Assembly (NCBI GenBank): GCA_025352435.1
Contig: JANXTN010000274.1
Span: forward strand, 1-6,292
Source of the DNA: Ferruginibacter sp.
GTDB taxonomy: Bacteria; Bacteroidota; Bacteroidia; Chitinophagales; Chitinophagaceae
Length of the DNA stretch: 6,292 bases
Direction: 5' to 3'
The number at the start of each line of letters is the position of its first letter. Position 1 is the stretch's first letter. Under the pieces are notes generated by a model. That model was not told where the DNA came from. It did no database searches and saw only the letters and a list, made by a program, of their open reading frames with translations. Both the position numbers and the translations under genes were made by a program. Shown here one piece after another: positions 1-6,273 of the stretch.

Positions 1-11
1 TTGTCATTAAC

Positions 12-19
12 TATATTTG
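12..19 (+). promoter_or_regulatory. Candidate -7 promoter box for the GH3 block
   Basis: TATATTTG matches the Bacteroidota sigma-ABfr -7 consensus TAnnTTTG at every fixed base. A start site about 7 bases downstream would give a leader of some 18 bases before the ATG at 44. The matching -33 element (TTTG or TTG, about 20 bases upstream) would lie left of the window, so only half of the promoter can be seen. The box covers the TTG at 17, which argues against that codon as the translation start. Confidence 0.5.
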
Positions 20-43
20 TCCCTCATAACAATTTGCTCATTA

Positions 44-1567
44 ATGCCAATTTTCGATATAAAGCTACCCACATACCTGGCAAAGGCATTAAATTTACCT
101 GTGAGCGATGCCAGAAGACAGCAATTGAAGGTGCTAAAAAAATTGTTACGCAAAGCTAGATTCACACAATTTGGTCAGTTATTTAAATTTGATGAAATAT
201 TATTAAGCCGCCATCCCGGTAAAAAATTTCAGCAAAACGTCCCTACATACGATTACACAAAAATTTACAATGAATGGTGGTATAAAACTTTAGAAGGTAT
301 ACCGGATGTTTGTTGGCCGGGAGTTATAAAATTTTTTGCTTTAAGTAGTGGTACTAGTGATGCCTCAAGCAAATACATTCCTATTACAAAAGAATTAATT
401 CGCAGCAATACCATTACAGGTATAAAGCAAATGTTTAGCCTTGCAAAATATGAGCACCTTCCAAAAAGCTCAATAGGCAAGGGTTGGCTCCTCATAGGTG
501 GCAGCACTCAGTTACAAAAAGGTGCCACATTTTATGCAGGAGATCTTAGTGGTATCCAGCAAAAGAATTTGCCTTTATGGTTTAGAAGTATGGGTCTTTA
601 TAAACCCGGTAAAAAAATAGCGAGAGAAAAAGACTGGTCAAAAAAACTGGAAGAGGTAGTAGAAATGGCACCCACCTGGGATATTGGTTTTATAGTAGGT
701 GTGCCGGCGTGGCTACAGATTTGTCTGGAAAAAATTATAGAAAGATATAAGCTTAATAATATTCATGAAATGTGGCCAAACCTTGCCTTTTATGTGCATG
801 GTGGAGTTGCTATGGAACCCTATAAGAAAGGGTTTTCAAAATTACTAGGCAAGCCAATCACGTACATAGAAACTTATTTGGCAAGCGAAGGTTTTCTCGC
901 ATACCAATCACGGCAGGAAACAAGAGGAATGCAGTTGGTTTTAAACAATAATATTTTTTTTGAATTTGTACCTTTCGATGAAAAAAACTTTGATGCAGAA
1001 GGTAATATGGTTACCAACCCAAAAGTGTACATGATACATGAAATAGACGAGGATAAAGATTACGCAATATTAATAAGCACAAATGCTGGCACATGGCGCT
1101 ATGCCATTGGAGATACAATAAAATTAATTGACAGAGAAAGAAATGAAATAATTATTACAGGACGAACAAAACATTTTTTAAGTTTAGTGGGTGAGCATTT
1201 AAGTGTAGATAATATGAATAATGCCATTGAACTTGCCTCAGAAGAAATGAATGTGAGCATTCCGGAATTTGCAGTAGCCGGTGTACCACTTGGAAATTTC
1301 TTTGCTCATCAGTGGTATTTGGCTACAGATGACAAAGTAGACCCGGTGCAATTTGCAGCCCTACTTGATGAAAAAATTAAAGACCTTAATGATGATTATG
1401 AAGTAGAAAGAATGCATGCACTTAAGGCAGTGACAGTAAAAGTATTACCTGAAAAAGTTTTTATGGATTTTTTAAAATCGAAAGGTAAACTTGGTGGACA
1501 GCATAAATTTCCCCGAGTATTGAAAGGTAAAATGCTTGAAGAATGGACATCGTTCATCACCAAATAA
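44..1567 (+). CDS. GH3 family acyl-adenylate-forming enzyme (putative acyl-acid amido synthetase)
   Basis: A 507-residue cytoplasmic protein of the GH3 family, named after plant auxin-responsive enzymes that adenylate a carboxylic acid and transfer it to an amino acid. Visible motifs are the P-loop-like SSGTS at residues 101-105 (ATP binding), YIETYLASEG at 274-283 (equivalent to the second nucleotide-binding motif), WRYAIGD at 351-357 (the YRxGD-type motif) and TGRTKHFLSLVGEH at 372-385, the hinge into the C-terminal domain. The end carries KLGGQHKFPRVL (482-493), typical of bacterial members. Length and motif order are those of a complete enzyme. I chose ATG 44: the reading frame stays open back to a TTG at 17, but the extra nine residues look unlike family N-termini and overlap a promoter-like box. 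No Shine-Dalgarno is present, as is usual in this phylum. A LysE exporter gene follows after 40 bp. The family assignment is firm; acyl substrate and amine acceptor are unknown, and bacterial members are often annotated only as auxin-responsive GH3 proteins. Confidence 0.92.
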   Translation: MPIFDIKLPTYLAKALNLPVSDARRQQLKVLKKLLRKARFTQFGQLFKFDEILLSRHPGKKFQQNVPTYDYTKIYNEWWYKTLEGIPDVCWPGVIKFFALSSGTSDASSKYIPITKELIRSNTITGIKQMFSLAKYEHLPKSSIGKGWLLIGGSTQLQKGATFYAGDLSGIQQKNLPLWFRSMGLYKPGKKIAREKDWSKKLEEVVEMAPTWDIGFIVGVPAWLQICLEKIIERYKLNNIHEMWPNLAFYVHGGVAMEPYKKGFSKLLGKPITYIETYLASEGFLAYQSRQETRGMQLVLNNNIFFEFVPFDEKNFDAEGNMVTNPKVYMIHEIDEDKDYAILISTNAGTWRYAIGDTIKLIDRERNEIIITGRTKHFLSLVGEHLSVDNMNNAIELASEEMNVSIPEFAVAGVPLGNFFAHQWYLATDDKVDPVQFAALLDEKIKDLNDDYEVERMHALKAVTVKVLPEKVFMDFLKSKGKLGGQHKFPRVLKGKMLEEWTSFITK

Positions 1568-1607
1568 GTTTTACTCTTATCTCTGATTTTATAAGAAAAA
1601 ATTATAG

Positions 1608-2243
1608 ATGACGGAAAGCATAATAGCAGGATTGTTGTTAGGATTGGCACTGGTATTTTCGGTGGGGCCTGTAATATTTACTATTATAAAACTCCGAATT
1701 AATTATGGCTTGCTTAGTGCCTTTTATTTTATTTCTGGTGTATGGTTAAGTGATATTTTTTGGGTGGTCATAGCAAATGCTACCAGTTCTTTAATGGAAA
1801 GCTTAGCCGTTTATAAATTGCAAATAGGCACTACAGGCGGCATATTTTTAATTGGCCTTGGGTTGTATTATCTGTTTTTTAAGAAGTATCACTCTAAAAA
1901 AGAATTAGATGAAGGTGTTACCATTGCAAGTTCAACACATGCAAGACTTTTTATAACTGGCTTCTTAATAAATACGCTAAACCCCGGTGTAATTGCACTT
2001 TGGCTCGCAGCAGCCACAAAATCTATCAGCAGTACCTTAAATGAAAAGATTCTCACTTTTAGTATTTGCATCAGCATGAACATAGCTGCAGATATCTTCA
2101 AAATAAACCTTGCAGGAAAGTTGAGAAATAAACTCAACGATAAAAATATTGCGATTATAAATAGAATATCGGGGTTTATGTTTCTTGCATTTGGTGTTGC
2201 ACTTATTGTGGGAGTATGGTTTACAAAAACTAAAACTGCATAA
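1608..2243 (+). CDS. LysE family amino-acid exporter
   Basis: A 211-residue inner-membrane protein of the LysE/RhtB translocator family, which exports amino acids or related small molecules using the proton gradient. It has about six hydrophobic segments (roughly residues 4-27, 35-58, 74-92, 112-135, 147-168 and 187-205). The N-terminal helix carries the conserved Gly-Pro (20-21, in FSVGPV), and the fourth carries the signature NTLNPGVIALWL (122-133), the second Asn-Pro of the family. A charged loop near 92-111 separates the two halves. Length matches the family norm of about 200-220. ATG 1608 is the first start in frame and opens directly into helix 1; the leader is A-rich without a Shine-Dalgarno. 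It lies 40 bp after the GH3 gene and 4 bp before the next gene, so co-transcription is likely. Substrate cannot be read from the sequence. The neighbouring GH3 gene makes an amino acid or an acyl-amino-acid conjugate a reasonable guess, but only a guess. Confidence 0.88.
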   Translation: MTESIIAGLLLGLALVFSVGPVIFTIIKLRINYGLLSAFYFISGVWLSDIFWVVIANATSSLMESLAVYKLQIGTTGGIFLIGLGLYYLFFKKYHSKKELDEGVTIASSTHARLFITGFLINTLNPGVIALWLAAATKSISSTLNEKILTFSICISMNIAADIFKINLAGKLRNKLNDKNIAIINRISGFMFLAFGVALIVGVWFTKTKTA

Positions 2244-2247
2244 TTGT

Positions 2248-2802
2248 ATGCGTTTACTAGTCTTCTTTTTTCTTCTTTCTTTTATAAGCAATGCATATGC
2301 GCAAGGCTCAGATTTTATTCTTTTAAAGAAGAAAAATAAAGCTGTAAAAATCTTTTACAAATCTGATAATATCGAATTTGTAACCACAAACGGCGCTTAC
2401 CGAAATGCACTAATTACTGATATAAAAAATGACAGTATTTACTTACAGGAATTTTTAATAAGCCGTGTGCTTACTACTATTGGTACTTTTATAATAGACA
2501 CCGTTGGGAGTTTTAGATATAAATATTATTACAAAGAAATCTATCATTTTGACCGGGAAAATAAAAAGTTTAATGTAGCAGGTAGCGGTGGAACATTACT
2601 CGGAGGTGGATCATTACTTACTATTGCATCGGGAGTTGTTTATTTAATAGACAAGAAAGATTTTAGCCCTACGTTATTGGCTACAGGCGCAGGGCTAGCA
2701 GCTGTAGGTTATCTGATGAGCAAGGGCTCAAACAAAGGAATAACCATTGGCAAAAAAAATTACCACTTGCAATACATAAATGCCGCTCGTATAAAAAAAT
2801 GA
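2248..2802 (+). CDS. Secreted or membrane-anchored protein of unknown function with a C-terminal hydrophobic hairpin
   Basis: I do not recognise this 184-residue protein as a named family. Residues 1-18 are a good signal peptide (Arg2, an FFFLL core, then NAYA before Gln19), with likely signal peptidase I cleavage after Ala18. Residues about 22-70 are rich in predicted beta strands with alternating hydrophobics (VKIFYKSDNIEF, ALITDIKNDSIYL), a pattern I associate with small beta-barrel-like modules in Bacteroidota envelope proteins. Two Gly-rich hydrophobic segments follow, about 109-135 and 140-158, separated by the short charged turn DKKD and forming a possible helical hairpin. The tail 160-184 is basic. 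I start at ATG 2248, which gives the signal peptide; the frame extends upstream to a TTG at 2185, but that would put 21 residues inside the LysE gene and bury the signal sequence. It begins 4 bp after LysE and overlaps mtgA by 4 bp (ATGA), so its translation is probably coupled to that of mtgA. Function unknown; envelope location is an inference. Confidence 0.8.
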   Translation: MRLLVFFFLLSFISNAYAQGSDFILLKKKNKAVKIFYKSDNIEFVTTNGAYRNALITDIKNDSIYLQEFLISRVLTTIGTFIIDTVGSFRYKYYYKEIYHFDRENKKFNVAGSGGTLLGGGSLLTIASGVVYLIDKKDFSPTLLATGAGLAAVGYLMSKGSNKGITIGKKNYHLQYINAARIKK

Positions 2803-3494
2803 AGACGACCAGAAAAAAAAATTGGTGGCAAAGCATAAATCGCCTCTTTCTCTGGTTATTTATTTTACAGTTTATTTACATCACTGTTTTACGATGGGTT
2901 AATCCTCCCTTTACCATTACGCAGGTAGTAAGTTTAATAAAAGGCAATGGTTTAAAAAGAGATTATGTTTCTTTCAATAACATAAACAGTTCAGCTAAAC
3001 TTGCAGTAATGGCAGGAGAAGATCAGCTTTTTCCGGATCACAACGGTTTTGATGTGAAGGCAATAAAGCTTGCAGTAAAATATAATAAAAAACATCCGCT
3101 AAGAATTAGGGGTGCGAGTACCATTAGCCAACAGGTTGCAAAAAATGTTTTTCTATGGCAGGGTGGTGGCTTTTTTAGAAAAGGTCTGGAGGTGTATTTT
3201 ACATTTATGATTGAAATTTTGTGGAGCAAAGAAAGAATTTTACAGATGTATCTCAATGTTGCCGAAATGGGCAAAGGTGTTTTCGGCATTCAGGCTGCTG
3301 CAATAAATTATTTTAATAAAGACGCGGCTGCACTCAGCAGAAATGAAGCTGCGCAAATAGCAGCGGCGTTGCCTAATCCTGTTCGCTATACAGTTAGACC
3401 TTTAAGCGGTTATGTTGCAGCACGTTCAAATAATATTATGAGGCAAATGAATAATCTGGAGATTGATCCGGATATAAAAGAATTAATAAAATAG
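2799..3494 (+). CDS. mtgA: Monofunctional biosynthetic peptidoglycan transglycosylase
   Basis: A 231-residue glycosyltransferase family 51 enzyme that polymerises lipid II into glycan strands on the periplasmic face of the inner membrane. A basic N-terminus and one membrane anchor (about residues 15-33) precede the catalytic domain. The GT51 motifs are intact: motif I EDQLFPDHNGFD (74-85) with catalytic Glu74, motif II RGASTISQQVAKNVFLW (104-120), motif III RKGLE (127-131) with the second conserved Glu131, then SKERILQMYLNVAEMGKGVFG (143-163) and the following AAA segment. There is no transpeptidase domain: the protein stops about 30 residues after the PNPVRY segment (192-197), as in monofunctional MtgA rather than class A penicillin-binding proteins. 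The start codon overlaps the preceding stop as ATGA, indicating translational coupling with the unknown secreted protein. It is the last gene of the plus-strand block, and the next gene converges on it. Confidence 0.95.
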   Translation: MKTTRKKNWWQSINRLFLWLFILQFIYITVLRWVNPPFTITQVVSLIKGNGLKRDYVSFNNINSSAKLAVMAGEDQLFPDHNGFDVKAIKLAVKYNKKHPLRIRGASTISQQVAKNVFLWQGGGFFRKGLEVYFTFMIEILWSKERILQMYLNVAEMGKGVFGIQAAAINYFNKDAAALSRNEAAQIAAALPNPVRYTVRPLSGYVAARSNNIMRQMNNLEIDPDIKELIK

Positions 3495-3514
3495 GATTTT
3501 GATAAGCCAAATAG

Positions 3515-3546
3515 AAAACTCAATAGGCTAAAGTTTTGGGAGTTTT
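3515..3546 (+). repeat. Inverted repeat AAAACTC / GAGTTTT after mtgA
   Basis: A perfect 7-bp inverted repeat with arms at 3515-3521 and 3540-3546 and an 18-base spacer. The spacer holds a second copy of AGTTTT (3532-3537), so AAAACT can pair with either copy. It lies 20 bp after the mtgA stop. The stem is AT-rich and the loop long, so it would be weak alone; it may form part of the mRNA 3' end with the neighbouring stronger hairpin. Confidence 0.35.
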
Positions 3547-3589
3547 ATAAGCTGAATTAACCTTTCAAGTAAAGGGTTACTCAGCTATA
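3546..3589 (+). terminator. Candidate transcription terminator hairpin between convergent genes
   Basis: An outer stem AGCTGA (3550-3555) pairs perfectly with TCAGCT (3581-3586). After a small internal loop, AACCTTT (3559-3565) pairs with AAGGGTT (3572-3578), with one G-U wobble in plus-strand RNA and a six-base loop. Three more A-T pairs can be added outside with one bulged base. A T-rich stretch follows on the plus strand (from about 3592 to 3604), so it could end mtgA transcripts. The hairpin overlaps the stop codon of the convergent transporter gene and lacks a T-run on the minus side, so for that gene it would act at most as an RNA 3' end structure. Confidence 0.45.
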
Positions 3590-4803
3590 ATAATTTGTTT
3601 TTTTGAAGGGTGTAATGCTTTATAAGCAATGATGGCACTGATTAACATTAAAACAGATCCCAAGGCAAATGATATTCCTGAGAAATGAAATGGCGCTTTT
3701 GCCCCCGTAAAATAGGAGAACAAACCAGTCATTAACATCGGTCCAAAAATAGATGTAATACTGATCAGACTAGTTAGAGCACCTTGTAATTCCCCCTGCT
3801 CATTTGAGGGCACACCCCCTGAGATTACCGATTGCAACGCAGGGCCACAAATTCCCCCAAGGCAGTATGGAATTAAAATCACAAACATCATCCATGTTTG
3901 TGACGCAAATGCAAATAATAATAAGCCTGTTGCATAAAGCAGGAGCCCATAATAAATGCTTTTTTCATTCCCTATTTTCGGGTTAATATATCGTATTAAA
4001 ACACCTTGTACAATTCCGATTAACGCACCAACCACTCCTAAAGAAATACCGATCATCTTTGCATCCCAATGCAGTTTTTCAATACCAAAATAACCCCAGT
4101 TGCTTTGTACAGAGTGAGAGGCAATATAAATGAGAAAGAAAGTAATAATAAGTCCGCCTAAAGCAGGATATTTTTTTAGCTGCAGCAAGGATCCCAAAGG
4201 GTTTGCACGCTTAATATCAAAAGCTCTGCGGTTTTCTTTACCTAAAGATTCAGGCAAAACAAAATAGCCATAAATACAATTTATTAAGCTTAAGCCAGCT
4301 GCAACCATAAACGGAATTCGTGGCCCGAATGAGCCCAGCAATCCGCCAATTACCGGTCCAATTATAAAACCAATTCCAAACGCAGCACCTACCATTCCAA
4401 AATTTTGCGAGCGGTTTTCATCTGTACTTATATCTGCAATGTATGCAGTGGCTGTAGTAAAACTTGCGCCTGTAACGCCCGCCACGGCACGACCTACAAA
4501 GAGCCATCCAATAGTTGGTGCAAAAGATAAAAAAAGATAATCAAGCCCAAATCCAAAAAGTGAAAAAAGTAATACCGGTCTACGGCCATATTTATCGCTT
4601 AATCCTCCTAAAACAGGCGCAAATAAAAACTGCATTACTGCATAAGCCGCAGTTAAATACCCTCCCCATTTAGCAGCATCACTTATAGAACCATGTATAA
4701 GCTGAGAAATTAATTTTGGTAATACAGGTATTATCAATCCTAGACCTGTAACATCTAATACGAGTGTAAAAAATATAAAACCTAACGCTGCTTTTTTGTT
4801 CAT
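3577..4803 (-). CDS. TCR/Tet-type MFS transporter (TetA-like drug:H+ antiporter family)
   Basis: A 408-residue inner-membrane protein of the major facilitator superfamily with about twelve transmembrane helices, placed in the TetA-type DHA1 group. Evidence in order: [14 protein letters not shown] in helix 1 (Asp17, matching Asp15 of TetA(B)); motif [12 protein letters not shown] (66-76) in the helix 2-3 loop with Asp70; GLDYLFLSF with Asp88, matching Asp84 of TetA(B); motif B with Arg105 ([11 protein letters not shown]); motif C-type Gly-rich helix [16 protein letters not shown] (139-154); and in the C-terminal half GPALQS (319-324) and [12 protein letters not shown] (334-345), characteristic of Tet-type pumps. 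Length is typical. The ATG at 4803 (reverse strand) starts directly before helix 1, with a promoter-like pair of boxes upstream. No tetR-like gene is adjacent. Many Bacteroidota carry such chromosomal relatives whose substrate is unknown, so tetracycline resistance should not be assumed. The gene converges on mtgA and diverges from the dehydrogenase gene. Confidence 0.93.
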   Translation of the reverse strand: MNKKAALGFIFFTLVLDVTGLGLIIPVLPKLISQLIHGSISDAAKWGGYLTAAYAVMQFLFAPVLGGLSDKYGRRPVLLFSLFGFGLDYLFLSFAPTIGWLFVGRAVAGVTGASFTTATAYIADISTDENRSQNFGMVGAAFGIGFIIGPVIGGLLGSFGPRIPFMVAAGLSLINCIYGYFVLPESLGKENRRAFDIKRANPLGSLLQLKKYPALGGLIITFFLIYIASHSVQSNWGYFGIEKLHWDAKMIGISLGVVGALIGIVQGVLIRYINPKIGNEKSIYYGLLLYATGLLLFAFASQTWMMFVILIPYCLGGICGPALQSVISGGVPSNEQGELQGALTSLISITSIFGPMLMTGLFSYFTGAKAPFHFSGISFALGSVLMLISAIIAYKALHPSKKQIIIAE

Positions 4804-4822
4804 CTAGCTTAAATAATTGCAG

Positions 4823-4855
4823 CAAAATTGCACATAAATAATAATGTTACCCAAA
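4823..4855 (-). promoter_or_regulatory. Candidate promoter of the MFS transporter gene
   Basis: On the minus strand TTTG (complement of 4852-4855) is followed after 21 bases by CAATTTTG (complement of 4823-4830). These match the Bacteroidota -33 TTTG fully and the -7 TAnnTTTG in five of the six fixed bases. Transcription would start near 4817, giving a leader of about 14 bases before the ATG at 4803. The spacing is at the upper side of the usual range. Confidence 0.5.
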
Positions 4856-4871
4856 CTAATTAATGATTAGT
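4855..4871. promoter_or_regulatory. Inverted repeat, candidate operator
   Basis: ACTAAT (4855-4860) and ATTAGT (4866-4871) are perfect inverted arms around TAATG. The repeat starts at the last base of the transporter's presumed -33 box and lies in the divergent intergenic region, where a repressor or activator could act on one or both genes. Such short AT-rich palindromes also occur by chance, and no regulator gene is present in the window. Confidence 0.3.
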
Positions 4872-4897
4872 AGAAGGATATATTATTAATAACTTTA
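4867..4897 (+). promoter_or_regulatory. Weak candidate promoter of the dehydrogenase lipoprotein gene
   Basis: TTAG (4867-4870), 19 bases, then TAACTTTA (4890-4897) resembles the Bacteroidota pair TTTG / TAnnTTTG, with one mismatch in each box. The start would be near 4904, leaving a leader of about 55 bases. A second similar box, TAAGTTTA at 4942-4949, is too close to the ATG to leave a useful leader. This is a low-confidence reading in an AT-rich stretch. Confidence 0.25.
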
Positions 4898-4959
4898 TTT
4901 AGATTTTCTTTTATAAGATTAAGTGGCACAGTTCTTCTTACTAAGTTTAAAATAATTTT

Positions 4960-6273
4960 ATGCATAAAACAATTTTGTACACATTATTAGTTGCAGTTTC
5001 TCTTTACATAACCGCATGCGCATCTCCGCAACAAAACAAAAAACTTTCAATAGTTCAATCGGGAGATTCCACTATTTTACCTCCACCTTATGCAACAAAA
5101 TCTAATCGAAATTTTAGTAAAGTTATTGGGTGGAAGGAAGACGAAATTCCTATCGCACCGCCCGGTTTTAATGTAAGTAAATTTGCTGAAGGTCTAGATA
5201 ATCCAAGATGGATTTATGCAGCAACAAACGGCGATATTTTTATTGTAGAGTCTAACACAGTTTTATCAGGAATAAAAAGATTTGGCGCAAGTGTATCAAG
5301 AAAAATACGAACGCAAAATTATGGCCGAAGTGCCAATAGAATACGACTTTTTAGAGACGTAGATAAAAACGGAAGCTATGAAAAAAGTTATGTTTTTGCT
5401 GAAGACCTGAATCAGCCATTAGGAATGTTGATGCTTAACAATCATTTTTATGTTGCCAATACCGATGGTTTAGAAATGTATGATTATAAAACCGGGGATA
5501 CTTCTTTGCCATTGGAAGGAAAAAGGATAGTGTCGTTGCCAGCAGGCGGTTATAACAATCACTGGACAAGAAATATCATCGCCAATGAAAGCGGTACCAA
5601 AATTTATATTACAGTAGGTTCGGGCAGCAATAACGGTGAAAACGGAATGGAGAATGAAGTGCGGAGAGCCAATATTTTAGAAATAAATCCTGATGGAACC
5701 GGAGAAAAAATTTATGCATACGGACTTAGAAATCCCGTTGGACTTGGCTTTGAACCCGTCACAAAAAAATTATGGACCGCAGTAAATGAAAGGGATGAAC
5801 TTGGAGATGAGTTGGTGCCTGATTATACTACAAGTGTACAACCCGGCGCATTCTATGGTTGGCCCTATGCATATTTTGGTGCAAATCCAGACCCTCGTAT
5901 GAAAGATGATCCGCACACAGAGCTTGTAAATAAAACAGTAATACCTGATGTTTCTCTTGGGGCGCATACGGCTTCATTGGGATTGGCATTTTATACAAAA
6001 AATAATTTCCCTGTTAAATACCGTGGCGGGATGTTCATTGGCCAACATGGCTCATGGAACCGTGCACAGTTTGCTGGTTATAAGGTTGTATTTATTCCAT
6101 TTGCAAATGGAAAACCGGCTGGTAAACCTGAAGATTTTTTAACAGGTTTTATTGCTGATCAATCTAAGGATGAAGTGCACGGCAGACCTGTTGGTGTAAC
6201 GGTTATAAATGACGGATCTCTTTTGGTTGCTGATGATGCATCAAAAATGGTATGGAGAGTTCGGGCAAAATAA
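4960..6273 (+). CDS. Sorbosone dehydrogenase / PQQ-dependent glucose dehydrogenase-like lipoprotein
   Basis: A 437-residue secreted lipoprotein of the sorbosone dehydrogenase / soluble glucose dehydrogenase beta-propeller family; characterised relatives oxidise sugars or aldoses with PQQ. Residues 1-20 form a lipoprotein signal peptide ending in the lipobox ITAC, with Cys20 as the lipidated residue, followed by a linker to about residue 62. Family blocks then appear in order: GLDNPRWIYAATNGDIFIVES (78-98), NNHWTRNI (199-206) with His201, ITVGSGSN (217-224), EINPDGTGEKIYAYGLRNPVG (241-261) with Arg257 in the position of the conserved YxHRNxxG-like segment, NERDELGDELVPDY (276-289), HTASLGLAFY (336-345), RGGMFIGQHGSWNR (355-368), and the closing blade GRPVGVTVINDGSLLVADD (408-426). 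His201 and Arg257 are plausible counterparts of the sGDH catalytic His144 and Arg228, but this is by motif only. The residues after Cys20 (ASPQQNKK) lack an acidic Bacteroidota surface-export signal, suggesting a periplasm-facing location. Substrate and true cofactor are not established; no PQQ synthesis genes are in the window. Confidence 0.9.
   Translation: MHKTILYTLLVAVSLYITACASPQQNKKLSIVQSGDSTILPPPYATKSNRNFSKVIGWKEDEIPIAPPGFNVSKFAEGLDNPRWIYAATNGDIFIVESNTVLSGIKRFGASVSRKIRTQNYGRSANRIRLFRDVDKNGSYEKSYVFAEDLNQPLGMLMLNNHFYVANTDGLEMYDYKTGDTSLPLEGKRIVSLPAGGYNNHWTRNIIANESGTKIYITVGSGSNNGENGMENEVRRANILEINPDGTGEKIYAYGLRNPVGLGFEPVTKKLWTAVNERDELGDELVPDYTTSVQPGAFYGWPYAYFGANPDPRMKDDPHTELVNKTVIPDVSLGAHTASLGLAFYTKNNFPVKYRGGMFIGQHGSWNRAQFAGYKVVFIPFANGKPAGKPEDFLTGFIADQSKDEVHGRPVGVTVINDGSLLVADDASKMVWRVRAK

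Noticed and set aside
17..43. TTG start giving a nine-residue longer GH3 protein
   Set aside because: The extension (MSLITICSL) does not resemble family N-termini, and the TTG sits inside a TATATTTG promoter-like box; ATG 44 is a better start.
265..507. Minus-strand open frame of 80 codons inside the GH3 gene
   Set aside because: It is antisense to conserved GH3 motifs, has no recognisable product and no promoter; a shadow frame.
1568..1607. Small AT-rich inverted repeat TATAA / TTATA between GH3 and LysE as a terminator
   Set aside because: Five AT pairs only, no GC stem; too weak to separate the two genes.
2185..2247. TTG start extending the unknown secreted protein into the LysE gene
   Set aside because: It would add 21 residues overlapping LysE and hide a clear signal peptide that begins at ATG 2248.
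1396..2291. Minus-strand open frames across the GH3 end and LysE gene
   Set aside because: They overlap conserved coding sequence on the plus strand and overlap each other; compositions look like reverse-frame translations.
3038..3289. Minus-strand open frame opposite mtgA
   Set aside because: It lies fully opposite the GT51 catalytic motifs and has no family features.
3804..3986. Plus-strand 60-codon frame opposite the transporter
   Set aside because: Antisense to conserved Tet-type helices, no initiation signals; a shadow frame.
4883..4892. TTATTAATAA palindrome in the divergent region
   Set aside because: A perfect but purely A/T palindrome, expected by chance in this composition.
5770..6142. 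Short frames on both strands within the dehydrogenase gene
   Set aside because: They cover conserved propeller blocks in other frames and have no independent support.
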